DNA of 64,000 nt from CAVXDY01 sp963721335 (GTDB lineage Bacteria; Actinomycetota; Thermoleophilia; Miltoncostaeales; Miltoncostaeaceae). The translations under genes and the position numbers were made by a program. The notes under the pieces were generated by a model, which saw only the letters and a program-made list of their open reading frames with translations, made no database searches and was not told the origin of the DNA. The stretch's first letter is position 1; each line of letters starts with the position of its first letter. Below are positions 38,454-47,604 of the stretch, piece after piece. The stretch covers positions 186,001 to 250,000 of the forward strand of contig CAVRIV010000008.1 of the NCBI GenBank assembly GCA_963721335.1. The letters run 5' to 3'.

Positions 38454-39230
38454 ATGGCGACCTTCCTCGAGAGCGTCGTGGAGCGGACCCAGGCCGACCT
38501 CGAGCGGCGCAAGCGAGCCCTGCCCGCGGCGGAGCTCGAGCGCCGCCTGGGCCCCTCGCGCCGCGGCCGCCCGTTCTCGGAGGCGCTCATCGACGAGGGG
38601 ATCTCCCTGATCGCCGAGATGAAGCGCGCGAGCCCCTCGCGCGGCCCGATCCGCCCGGGCGCCAGCGTCACCGAGATCGTCGTCGCCTACCAGGAGGCCG
38701 GCGCCCGGGCGGTGTCGGTGCTCACCGAGCCCAACCACTTCGGCGGGAGCCTCGACGACCTGGTGGAGGCCCGCGCGGCGTGCGACCTGCCCCTGCTGCG
38801 CAAGGACTTCCTGGTCGACGCGTACCAGCTCCTCGAGGCCCGGGCCGCCGGCGCGGACGCCGTGCTGCTGATCGTGGCCGCGCTGGAGCCGGACCGGCTG
38901 AACGCGCTCATCGCCGGAGCGTCGGACCTTGGAATGGACAGCCTCGTCGAGGTGCACGACGAGCGCGAGATCGAGACGGCGATCGACTGCGGCGCCGAGG
39001 TGCTCGGCATCAACAACCGCAACCTGCACACCCTCGAGGTCGACCTCGAGACGACCTTCCGGCTGCTCGCGGACGTCCCCGCCGGAACGGTGGTGGTGGC
39101 GGAGTCGGGCATCACCCGCGCCCGGCACGTGGAGGACCTGGAGGAGGCCGGCGTCGATGCGATCCTGGTGGGCGAGGCGCTGATGCGGGCCGAGGATCCC
39201 GGGCGCGCGATCCGCGAGCTGCTCGGGTAG
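38454..39230 (+). CDS. trpC: Indole-3-glycerol phosphate synthase
   Basis: TrpC closes the indole ring from carboxyphenylamino-deoxyribulose phosphate. ATFLESVVERTQADLERRKR starts the protein, followed by SLIAEMKRASPSRGPIR, VSVLTEPNHFGGSLDDL, LPLLRKDFLVDAYQLLEAR, ADAVLLIVAAL, EVLGINNRNLHTLEVDL, VVAESGITRARHVEDL and VDAILVGEALMRAEDPG, all typical of the TIM barrel and its catalytic Lys and Glu. The reading is intact. trpB, trpA and trpF are not in the window. In the given sequence the frame is continuous with trpD. Confidence 0.95.
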   Translation: MATFLESVVERTQADLERRKRALPAAELERRLGPSRRGRPFSEALIDEGISLIAEMKRASPSRGPIRPGASVTEIVVAYQEAGARAVSVLTEPNHFGGSLDDLVEARAACDLPLLRKDFLVDAYQLLEARAAGADAVLLIVAALEPDRLNALIAGASDLGMDSLVEVHDEREIETAIDCGAEVLGINNRNLHTLEVDLETTFRLLADVPAGTVVVAESGITRARHVEDLEEAGVDAILVGEALMRAEDPGRAIRELLG

Positions 39231-39272
39231 TCCGTCCGACCTCGCGCGGTCGTTCGACCCCGCGACGCCCGC

Positions 39273-39278
39273 TAGATT
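39273..39278 (+). promoter_or_regulatory. Candidate -10 element of the cytochrome maturation pair, leaderless type
   Basis: TAGATT ends 6 nt before ATG 39285, with no SD between, in the 54 bp gap after trpC. Confidence 0.5.
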
Positions 39279-39284
39279 GGGGGC

Positions 39285-39900
39285 ATGGAGGAGCCCGAGG
39301 CGCCGCAGGACCCGGCCGGCCGCCCGGGCTGGGACCGGCGCCGCACCATCGGCGCGATCGTGGGCGGGGTGGTCGTCGCCGGCGTCCTGGCACTCCTGAT
39401 CGTGGGCCTCCTCAACCGGGACCTGGACACCTCCATCCAGAGCGCCCTGGACGAAGGGCGAGCGCCCGGACGCCCCGGGCTTCTCCCTGCCGGTGCTCCG
39501 GCCGGCCGACGACCTGGGCCCGGCGGGGACCGAGGTGTCGCTGGACTCGCTGCGCGGCCGCACCGTGGTCCTGAACTTCTGGGCCTCGTGGTGCGCGCCC
39601 TGCGAGGACGAGACCCCGATCCTGAACGCGGTCGCCGAGCGCTACCGGAAGGAGGGCCGGGACGTGGTCGTGGTGGGCGTCAACGTGCAGGACCTGCGCG
39701 AGAACGCGCTCGCCTTCGCCGAGCGCACCGGGGTCGCCTACCCGCTGCTGCGCGACGGCACCGACGACGCGATGCGGGACTTCGAGGTCCCCCGCCTCCC
39801 CGAGAGCTTCGTCATCGACCCCTCGGGCCGCATCGCCCTGCACGTGATCGGCCAGGTCGTCAACCCGGCGCAGATCACGACCGCGGTGGACCAGCTGTGA
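39285..39900 (+). CDS. Membrane-anchored thioredoxin-like protein (CcmG/TlpA family), one frame break
   Basis: An N-terminal helix (TIGAIVGGVVVAGVLALLIV) anchors a thioredoxin-fold domain outside the membrane. The redox motif is WASWCAPC in VVLNFWASWCAPCEDETP, followed by VGVNVQDLRENA and the cis-Pro region LPESFVIDPSGRI. It would reduce apocytochrome c cysteines before heme attachment, supported by the overlapping ccmH-like gene. The frame changes near 39457 by one extra base, between the stalk and the domain. Confidence 0.88.
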
Positions 39901-40337
39901 TCCGGCGCGTCGCGGCGATCGCCCTGATCCTGCTGGCGGCGCTTCCCGCGCTCGGCGCGGCCCTCACGGTGTCGGAGGTGGCGCGCGAGGTGCGCTGTCC
40001 CACCTGCAACACGCCGCTCGACGTCTCGAACGCGCCGGTGGCGCAGGACATGAAGGCCTACATCGCCGCCCACATCGAGCAGGGCGAGAGCAAGCAGCAG
40101 ATCATCGACGGCCTGGTCGACGAGTTCGGCAGCGGCATCCTGGCCACGCCCCCGAAGTCCGGCTTCGACCTGATCGCCTGGCTCGCCCCTGCGCTGGTGG
40201 TGGCGCTGGGGCTGGCGGCGATTCCCTTCATGACGCGGGCCTGGGCGCGCCGGGCCCGCGCGGCCGGTCCCGAGGCGCCCGCCCCGAGCGCCGAGGAGGC
40301 CCGGCGTCTCGACGAGGAGCTGCGCCGGCGCGAATAG
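39897..40337 (+). CDS. ccmH: Cytochrome c maturation protein CcmH-like
   Basis: The 146-residue protein has a signal peptide (RVAAIALILLAALPALG), the CcmH motif RCPTCN in EVREVRCPTC-type context, then SKQQIIDGLVDEFGSGIL and a C-terminal transmembrane helix (IAWLAPALVVALGLAAI). CcmH reduces or presents the apocytochrome heme-binding cysteines. The GTG start overlaps the TGA of the thioredoxin-like gene. No CcmF or other maturation gene follows; those must lie elsewhere. Confidence 0.88.
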   Translation: MIRRVAAIALILLAALPALGAALTVSEVAREVRCPTCNTPLDVSNAPVAQDMKAYIAAHIEQGESKQQIIDGLVDEFGSGILATPPKSGFDLIAWLAPALVVALGLAAIPFMTRAWARRARAAGPEAPAPSAEEARRLDEELRRRE

Positions 40338-40351
40338 CCCGCGCGCGTTCC

Positions 40352-40380
40352 TTGAGATCGCTCCCGCCCGACCGATACCT
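40352..40380 (+). promoter_or_regulatory. Candidate promoter of the GGDEF/HD-GYP gene
   Basis: TTGAGA (40352-40357), a 17 bp spacer and ATACCT (40375-40380) form a sigma-70-like promoter 30 nt before the start. Unlike the leaderless genes, this transcript would carry a GGGAGG SD. Confidence 0.45.
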
Positions 40381-40409
40381 GTGACAGGCGACGGCAGGGA
40401 GGCCGCGAC

Positions 40410-42380
40410 GTGTCGGCAGGGACGCACGAGGGGTGGAGCATGGTCAGCGCCGGGCGCCTGGCCGAGATCGTCGAGCGGCTGTCCGCCGAGCGGCGGCCCG
40501 ACCGCCTGGCCTCGCTGACGCTCGCCGCCGCCCTGCTCGTGACGGGCGCCCGCGCCGGCCGGCTCGTCGGCCCCGCCGGGGCGCTGGGCCAGGCGCAGCT
40601 CGCGGTGGAGGGGATCGCCCCGCCCTACGAGCTCCCGACGACGGTCGACCTGCCCGGCCGCGACGGCCCGCTGGGCCGCGTCGAGGTCTGGGGAGCGGTC
40701 AACGACCCGTCCGCGCTCGCGGCCCTGCGCATCGTCGCCTTCCACTGCGCGCGCACGCTGGAGAACGAGGACCTGCGCCGTGCCCAGGACGACGAGCGGC
40801 GCCGCGCGCGTCGTCTGACGGCCGCGGTGAACACGCTGCGCGAGACGGCGGACCCGAGCGGCACGGTGACCGTCGCCCTGGCCGAGGCCCGTGAGCTGGT
40901 GGCGGCCCCGGCCGCGGCGCTGGTGGTCTCGGCGGCCGGTCGCCTCGAGGTGGCGGCCTGTGACGGGATCGACCCCCCGCAGCCTGAGGTGTCCGCGCTG
41001 GTGCCACAGGATCTGCGGCCGGGAATCACGGCCGGCCGGCCGTGGGTGGGGCAACTCCCGCTCGACAACCCCATGCGCATGTGGGGCTTCGGGAGCGCGG
41101 CCATCGTGGCGGTGGGAGAGGGAGCGGGGTTCGGCTTCCTGGTGATGCTGGGCGACGACCGCGAGCAGTTCCCCGAGGACGCCGTCGGCACCCTCGTGCA
41201 GTTCGCCGGCCACCTCGGCGCGGCCCTGATCACGGTGGTCCTGCAGCAGGAGTTGCGCGGCCACGGAGCGGTCGACCCGCTGACGCGCCTGTTCAACGCG
41301 CGCTACTTCCACAGCCGCATCGACCAGGAATGCCAGCGCGCCCTTCGCTCGGGGACCGTCCTGAGCCTGGTCCGGCTGGAGCTGGACGACGTCGCGGAGA
41401 TGCGCGCGAGCGGGCGCGTCCGCACCGCGGACGCCGCCACCGAGGCCCTCGCGCGTCACCTCGCGGCCGGGGTGAGGGGCATGGACGTGGTCTGCCGCGT
41501 CGGCGACGACGAGCTGGCGGGCATCCTCCCGGAGGTCGCGGGCATCGATGCCATGAGGGTGGGTGAGCGCCTGCGGGCCACCCTGGGCGCCGACCCGGCG
41601 CTGGCGGGCGGCTTCACGCTGTCGCTCGGGGTGGCGAGCTTCCCCGACCAGGCGACCACTCCGGAGCTCCTCATGGCCAACGCCCTGAGCGCGCTGGACT
41701 GGGCCCGGAGGGAGGGTGGGGACCGCACCTTCCTCTTCCATTCCGACGCCGCTGAGATCCTGCGCGCCGAGGAGCGCGACGACGGCGGCTCGGCCGACGC
41801 CGAGGCCCTCATCGCAACGCTCGCCGCCCTCGCCGCCGCGGTCGATTGGCGCCATCCGCGCACGGCGCGCCACTCCGAGAACACCGCCCGCATCGCCGGG
41901 TTGCTCGCGGGCGAGCTGGGCCTTCCCGAGGACCGGATCGAGGACATGCGCGTCGCGGGGCTCCTGCACGACGTGGGCAAGATCGGGCTCGGAGAGGATC
42001 TGGTCGGACGGCCGGGGCCCCTCACCGCCGCCGATGCCGAGGACCTGCGGCGCCACCCCGAGATCGGTGAGCGAATGCTCTCCGGCTCGCGGCTGGCACG
42101 CATCCGCCCGTGGGTGCTGCACCATCACGAGCGCATGGACGGCACGGGCTATCCGGCGGGCCTCGCGGGCCCCGACATCCCCCTGGAGGCGCGGATCCTG
42201 GCCGTCGCGAGCGCGTTCGAGCGCCTGGCGAGCGGAGATGCCGCGCGCGAGCCGGTGCCGCCGTCCGAGGCGGTGCGGCTCCTGGAGGCGCGCGCCGGCG
42301 CGGAGCTCGACCCGGTCGTGGTGACGGCCCTGCGGGCCCTGGTCGGCCGCGGAGCCGCCGGGGTGGCGCCCGTCATCTGA
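40410..42380 (+). CDS. c-di-GMP signalling protein: GAF-like + degenerate GGDEF + HD-GYP
   Basis: The 656-residue protein has GAF-like sensory regions (to about residue 290), a GGDEF domain (VDPLTRLFNARYFHSRID) and an HD-GYP domain. The GGDEF signature reads RVGDDELAG, so diguanylate cyclase activity is probably lost. The HD-GYP signature is complete: VDWRHPRTARHSENTARIAG, LLHDVGKIGL, HPEIGERML and HHHERMDGTGYP, so it probably hydrolyses c-di-GMP. No membrane segment is evident. The start is GTG 40410 or ATG 40440. It has its own sigma-70-like promoter. Confidence 0.88.
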   Translation: MSAGTHEGWSMVSAGRLAEIVERLSAERRPDRLASLTLAAALLVTGARAGRLVGPAGALGQAQLAVEGIAPPYELPTTVDLPGRDGPLGRVEVWGAVNDPSALAALRIVAFHCARTLENEDLRRAQDDERRRARRLTAAVNTLRETADPSGTVTVALAEARELVAAPAAALVVSAAGRLEVAACDGIDPPQPEVSALVPQDLRPGITAGRPWVGQLPLDNPMRMWGFGSAAIVAVGEGAGFGFLVMLGDDREQFPEDAVGTLVQFAGHLGAALITVVLQQELRGHGAVDPLTRLFNARYFHSRIDQECQRALRSGTVLSLVRLELDDVAEMRASGRVRTADAATEALARHLAAGVRGMDVVCRVGDDELAGILPEVAGIDAMRVGERLRATLGADPALAGGFTLSLGVASFPDQATTPELLMANALSALDWARREGGDRTFLFHSDAAEILRAEERDDGGSADAEALIATLAALAAAVDWRHPRTARHSENTARIAGLLAGELGLPEDRIEDMRVAGLLHDVGKIGLGEDLVGRPGPLTAADAEDLRRHPEIGERMLSGSRLARIRPWVLHHHERMDGTGYPAGLAGPDIPLEARILAVASAFERLASGDAAREPVPPSEAVRLLEARAGAELDPVVVTALRALVGRGAAGVAPVI

Positions 42381-42422
42381 GGAGGGCGGCGCTCGGCTCC
42401 CCGGTCTGCTTGAGTGCGACCG

Positions 42423-43323
42423 ATGGGCAACGGGATCCGCGTGGGCACGGCCTCCTGGACCGACCCGGAGTTCATCAAGGCGGGGTGGTATCCCCCCGAC
42501 GTGAAGGACGACGCCGCCGGCCGGCTGCGCTACTACGCCGACCACTTCCCGATGGTGGAGGTCAACGCGACCTTCTACGCGCTGCCCACGCTCGAGACCA
42601 CGGCGGCATGGGCCGAGCGCACCCCCGACGACTTCCGCTTCCACGTCAAGGCCCACCAGGTCATCTCGGGGCACCCGTCCGAGCCGGGCCGCCTTCCGCC
42701 CCCGCTTCGAGAGCTGCCGGCCCAGCTCGACAAGCGCGGGCGCATCCGCCGCCCCAGCCGCGAGCTGCGCGACGCCGTCATCGACGCCCTCGTGGAGGCC
42801 ACCGGCCCGCTCGGCGACAAGCTGGGCGCCATCCTGGTGCAGCTGCCGCCCTACGTCGTCTCGGGGCCGAGCCAGCGCGAGGAGCTGGCCCGCATCCTGG
42901 CGCGCCTGAAGCCCGCCCGGGCGGCCGTGGAGTTCCGCCACCGTTCCTGGGCCGCCGACGGCGAGCGCCAGGCGGCCGCCGAGCTCCTCGGCGAGCACGG
43001 CGCCTCGTGGGTCTGCGTCGAACGCCCCGCGGTCCAAGGCGGCGAGCGCGATGCCCCCCATCGTGGAGGTGACGAGCCCGGCCCTCGCCTACCTACGCCT
43101 CCACGGACGGAACGTCGAGGCGTGGACCAAGGGCACGACCGTCGCGGAGCGCTTCGACCACGCCTACACCGACGACGAGATGGAGGAGTGGCTGGACCCG
43201 GTGCTCGACATGGCCGAGCGCGCCCAGGAGGTGGCGGTGGTCTTCAACAACAACGCGCGCGACTACGCGCTGAGGAACGCGACCCGTTTCGGCGAGATGA
43301 TCTCCCGTCGCACGGAGTATTGA
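42423..43323 (+). CDS. DUF72 family protein, one frame break
   Basis: The protein of about 299 residues is a DUF72 (YecE-like) TIM-barrel protein of unknown function: VGTASWTDPEFIKAGWYPP, VEVNATFYALPTLETTAAWA, FRFHVKAHQVISGH, KLGAILVQLPP, AAVEFRHRSW, then LAYLRLHGRN and VVFNNNARDYALRNATRF. One extra A near 43022 shifts the frame. ATG 42423 is chosen because the conserved part starts six residues later. Confidence 0.87.
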
Positions 43324-43326
43324 CGG

Positions 43327-46083
43327 CTACCCGGTCGCCGGGAGACGCCCGTTGTCGGGAAGCGCTGCCCGGAGCTGCCTGCGGGAGCTGATGCCGAGCT
43401 TGGTGAAGATCTTGCGGAGATGCCATTCGACGGTGCGGCGACTGAGGAAGAGCGTCGCGCCGATCTCCGGGTTCGAGAGGCCGTCGCGGGCGAGCCGGGC
43501 GATCTGCTCCTCCTGCGGGGTGAGCTGGTCGCGCGTCTCGTCGCTGCGCTTGCGCACCTTCTCGCCGGTCGCCAGCAACTCGCGGCGGGCGCGCTCGGCG
43601 AACGCCTCCATTCCGATCGCGACGAACATGTCGTGAGCGGTGCGCAGCTGCTCGCGCGCGTCGACGCGTCCGGCCCTCGCGGCGCAGCCACTCGCCGTAG
43701 AGCAGATGCGCGCGCGCGAGCTCCGGCGGCAGCTGGGTACGGCTCAGGCGGTCGATCGATTCGCGATAGAGCTCCTCGGCGGCCGGCGCCGTCGCTCAGC
43801 AGCGCCCGGCAGCGGGCCTCGATGCCGAGCGCGAAGTCGGTGCCGCAGGGCTGCGTCGTCTCCGCCAGCCGGTCGCAGCGCATCGCGCGCGAGCTCGGTG
43901 TCACCGGCGCGCGACGGCCGCCTCGACGAGCTCGGGCAGCGCCCACATCGAGATCGCCCAGGGCTCGATGGTCTCGCGGTCGCTCGCCGGGCTGCCGCGG
44001 CCGCCTCCTCGTAGCGGCTGAGGCCGTTGTAGAGGACGGCGGCCGCCCAGTCCGCCTGACCGTCAGGCATGCCGTGACCCTCCGGCGCGCGTCCCTGCGA
44101 TCGCGGTCTCGATCAGGGCGGAGGCCTCGGCCTCGCGCCCCTGCAGGGCCAGGAGCCTCAGCAGCGCGTAGGGACGGCGACGGCTTCCGGTCGCCGCCGC
44201 CACGCCCTCCGCCTCGGCGATCAGCAACGCGGCGCCCGCGAAGTCGCCGGTCCACGCGGTTGCCAGTCGCCAGGGCGATGAGGTGGATCGGCAGCTCCGC
44301 GAGCGCACCGGCGTCGCGGACGAGCCGGACCTACCGTGTCGTCGATCGCGAGGCCGTCGATGTCCCAGAGGCGCATGCTGCGCCACGGGGCGACCCAGCC
44401 CCATCGCAGGACGTCCTCGACCGGGGCTGTCGCCGAGCGCCGTCCGCTGCTCGCTGCAGCGTCGGCGTCGCGGCGGCGCGTCCGTCGGTGGTCAGCAGGG
44501 CGAGGCCGTCGAGGAGCAGGTCGAGGGACGCGGCGGCCCCGGCGGCGGCGGGAGGGCCCGGACCGCGCGGCAGATCTCGAGGACGCAGGTCCGCCGCTGG
44601 CCCACGGCGAGGGCGGCGCCCCAGGCGGTCAGGTAGGTCTCGCGGGCGAGTGCCGGGTCGAACGGCTCGAGCCGCTTCGCGGCCTTCAGGAGCAGCGCGG
44701 GGAGCCTCGCCGGCGTAGGCCCGAGACGAACGCGGCGTGGCCGCGCAGGAGGTCGACCCGGGCGCGCTCGGAACTCGTCGAGCGGCCCGGCCTCCGCCGT
44801 GTCGCAGGAGCTCGAGCGCCGCGTCGAGCGCACCGGCCTGGAGACTCGTCTGCGCAGCCGCCAGCGCGCGCTGCGCACGCCGCGCGGGATCGGCGGTCAG
44901 CACGACCGCGCGCTGCAGGAACGCCGCCGCCGCGGCGACCCCGCCGCGAGCCTGCGCCCGGCTCCGCCGAGCGCTCGAGCTCGGCGGCGACCTCCTCGTC
45001 CGGGCCCGGCGTCGCGCGGGCGCGGTGCCAGGCGCGCCGATCCGGGTCGGTCTCGGCGTCGGTGGCTTCGGCGAGGGCGCGATGCACGCGGTGGCGGTCG
45101 CTCGGCCGCGGCCGAGCGGTAGGCGGCGGAGCGGACGAGCGGGTGCGCGAACTCGACGCGCGCGCCGACGGTGATCAGGCCGGCGTCCACCGCAGGGCCG
45201 ACCGACGGCCATGTCGATCCCGAGCGTCTCGGCGGCGCGGTGGAGCAGCACCGGGTCGCCGAGGGGCTCCGCGGCCGCGGCGAGGACGAGCAGTCGTGTC
45301 TCGGAGGGGAGCACGTTGAGCCGCCGCGCGTAGCTCTGCTCGATCCTGCCGGCCACCGGCCGGCTGCCGGGCAGCCCGAACCCACCGGCGAGGCCGGCGA
45401 CGTTCCAGGTGCGCGGCAGCTCGAGGAGCGCGAGCGGGTTGCCGTGGCTCTCGGCGATGATCTGGTCGCAGACGGCGGCATCCAGCGGTCCGTACACGTT
45501 GTCCAGGAGCAGCGCCCGCGCGTCGCTGTCGCCGAGTCCGCCGATCGACAACTCCGGGAGCCCGGCGAGGACATCGTCGCCGATGCCCGTTCGCGCGGCG
45601 CAGACGATCGCGATCCGCTCGGCGAGCGAGCCGGCGGGCGACGAACCCGAGGATCTGCGCCGACGCCTGGTCGAGCCACTGCGCGTCGTCGACGATGCAG
45701 ACCAGCGGCTTGCTCCTCGGCGACCTCGGCGAGGAGCGTCAGCGTGGCGAGCCCCACCAGGAACCGGTCCGGGGCTGCGCCCGCGCTCAGCCCGAACACG
45801 GTCGCGAGCGCTTCGCGCTGCGGGTCGGGCAGCCGCTCGAGCTGATCGAGCATGGGGGCGCAGAGCTGATGGAGGCCGCTGTAGGCGAGCTCCATCTCCG
45901 ACTCGACGCCCACCGCCCTCGCGACGCGCCAGCCGGCGACACGGTCCGACAGGTAGCCCAGCAGCGCGCTCTTTCCGATCGCCCGCCTCTCCGCGCAGCA
46001 CGACGACCCCGCTCCGCACCGGCGAGCGCGTCGGTCAGCAGCCGGTCGAGCGCATCGCACTCGGCGCGGCGCCCGAGGAGCAT
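43327..46083 (-). CDS. Large ATP-binding LuxR-family regulator (LAL type), many frame breaks
   Basis: At about 900 residues this is a LAL-type regulator. MLLGRRAECDALDRLL starts an AAA/STAND ATPase with Walker A GEAGIGKSALLGYL-like residues and a Walker B region near LVCIVDDAQWLD. Helical repeats follow, and the LuxR helix-turn-helix is intact at the C-terminus: LTPQEEQIARLARDGLSNPE, TVEWHLRKIFTKLGISSRRQ. Breaks occur about every 100-200 bp from 43660 to 46050. Ligand binding to the ATPase and repeats usually controls DNA binding. It faces the VOC gene across a gap holding a perfect palindrome. Confidence 0.85.
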
Positions 46084-46287
46084 GGGCGCGCCTCCGGCGG
46101 TCTCAGCGGCCACTCTCGACCGAAATTCTCGAACCGGCGGCGCGCTCGGCCCGGCGGTCGACCCCGCCACCGCAGCAACAGCACCGTCCTGGCCGATCCC
46201 GCCTCATCGGCGGCCTCCCGAGCAGTAGCCCTCTCGATCCTATGACGGATCCCGCACCCCGCGGGACCGGCAGGCCAGGGAGGACGA

Positions 46288-46304
46288 CCAGTGGGTCCCA
46301 CTGG
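46288..46304. promoter_or_regulatory. Perfect 17 bp palindrome, candidate operator
   Basis: CCAGTGGGTCCCACTGG has 8 bp arms around a central T. It sits in the 278 bp divergent gap between the LuxR regulator and the VOC gene, 58 bp before the VOC start. The rest of the gap shows no gene. It is the natural candidate site for the adjacent regulator. Confidence 0.55.
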
Positions 46305-46361
46305 CGCGACGCGGCCGATCGATTGCGAGGGTGGGGCCATCGCCACGACCCGGAGGAAGCC

Positions 46362-46814
46362 ATGAGCGCGACGGAGGTTCCGACGAGCGACGTCAAGCTC
46401 GAGGTCGTCGTCATCCCGGCGGCAGACGTCGAGCGGTCGAAGCAGTTCTACGAGGGGCTGGGGTGGAGGCTCGACGCCGACATCGTGATGGGCGACGATT
46501 TCCGGGTCGTCCAGTTCACGCCGCCGGGCTCGGGCTGCTCGCTCGCGTTCGGCACGGGCGTCTCGGCCGCGGCTCCCGGCTCGGCGACGCTGGAGCTGGT
46601 CGTCTCCGACATCGTCGCCTCTCGCGACGAGCTCGCCGGCCGCGGGATCGACGTGAGCGAGGTGTTCCACGGCTCGCCGTTCGATCCCGCGGCGCGGATC
46701 AGCGGCCCCGACCCCGAGCGCAGGAGCTACCTGTCGTACGCCGTCTTCGAGGATCCCGACGGCAACGTGTTGCTGCTCCAGGAGGTCACCGTTCGGCTGC
46801 CGGGACGCACCTGA
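46362..46814 (+). CDS. VOC superfamily (glyoxalase/dioxygenase-like) protein
   Basis: The 150-residue protein is a VOC fold: LEVVVIPAADVERSKQFYEG, then FRVVQFTPPGSGCSLAFG, TLELVVSDIVASRDELAGRG and the closing YAVFEDPDGNVLLLQEV. Family members include glyoxalases, dioxygenases and resistance proteins; the substrate is unknown. A GGAGGA SD lies 4 nt before the ATG. It is the first gene of the set controlled, I infer, by the divergent LuxR regulator. The reading is intact. Confidence 0.85.
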   Translation: MSATEVPTSDVKLEVVVIPAADVERSKQFYEGLGWRLDADIVMGDDFRVVQFTPPGSGCSLAFGTGVSAAAPGSATLELVVSDIVASRDELAGRGIDVSEVFHGSPFDPAARISGPDPERRSYLSYAVFEDPDGNVLLLQEVTVRLPGRT

Positions 46815-46833
46815 GGGACCTCGAGGCGGCCTG

Positions 46834-47559
46834 GTGAGCGACAAGCGGCAGCTCGAGGGGCAGACGGTCCTCGTGATCGGCGGCAGCTCGGGCATCGGGC
46901 TCGAGACGGCGCGGCGCGCCCGGGAGGAGGGGGCGAGCGTGATCATCACCGCCCGCGATCCGGACCGCCTGCACCGCGCCGGGCTCGAGCTCGGAGCGAG
47001 CATCGCCGCCTTCGACGCCACCGACCCCGCGCGGCTCGCGAGGTTCTTCGCCGAGGTGCCGGAGCCGATCGACCACCTGCTGCTCTCGGGGGCCGGGCCT
47101 CACTACGCGCCGTTCGCCGAGTTGGATTCCGAGACGGCGCGCCGCGACGTCGACACGCATCTGCTGCTGCCCCTGCAGGTCGCTCGCAACGCGGTGGGCA
47201 AGATGCGCCCCGGAGGGGCGCTGCTGCTCATCGGCGGCACCGGTGGGCGGACTCCGGCCGCCGGGCCCGTGATCACCGCGGTCACCACGGCGTTGCCGGC
47301 GCTGACGAGGAGCCTCGCGCTCGAGCTCGCGCCCGTCCGCGTGAACCTGATCGCGCCCGGCTTCGTCGACACGCCGCTTTCGGCGCGGATCCTCGGTGAC
47401 CAGCTCGGGGCGCGCCGCGACCAGCTCCGGACCACCCTGCCGATCGGACGCGTCGTCGGTCCGGGCGACGTGGCGGCGCTCGCGGTCCACCTCATGACGA
47501 ACACGGCGGTCACGGGCGCGACGTTCGACATCGACGGGGGGCAACAGCTCCTCGCGTGA
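46834..47559 (+). CDS. Atypical short-chain dehydrogenase/reductase
   Basis: The 241-residue Rossmann protein has the cofactor motif TVLVIGGSSGIGLETARRA, an NNAG-equivalent LLSGAGPH, and the C-terminal VRVNLIAPGFVDTPL with IDGGQQLLA. The usual YxxxK catalytic pair is missing: the expected stretch reads TPAAGPVITAVTTALPAL, so Tyr and Lys are replaced. It may bind NAD(P) without standard chemistry or use another mechanism. It follows the VOC gene by 19 bp and precedes the first hydrolase. Confidence 0.85.
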   Translation: MSDKRQLEGQTVLVIGGSSGIGLETARRAREEGASVIITARDPDRLHRAGLELGASIAAFDATDPARLARFFAEVPEPIDHLLLSGAGPHYAPFAELDSETARRDVDTHLLLPLQVARNAVGKMRPGGALLLIGGTGGRTPAAGPVITAVTTALPALTRSLALELAPVRVNLIAPGFVDTPLSARILGDQLGARRDQLRTTLPIGRVVGPGDVAALAVHLMTNTAVTGATFDIDGGQQLLA

Positions 47560-47569
47560 CGTGGAGATG

Positions 47570-47587
47570 CCAGTGGAACGACCAGTG
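47570..47587. promoter_or_regulatory. Two CCAGTG half-sites before the first hydrolase
   Basis: CCAGTGG (47570-47576) and CCAGTG (47582-47587) are direct repeats with 12 bp period in the 45 bp gap before the hydrolase start. They match the half-site of the palindrome at 46288. Confidence 0.35.
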
Positions 47588-47604
47588 CATTCAACGGAGG
47601 CGAC

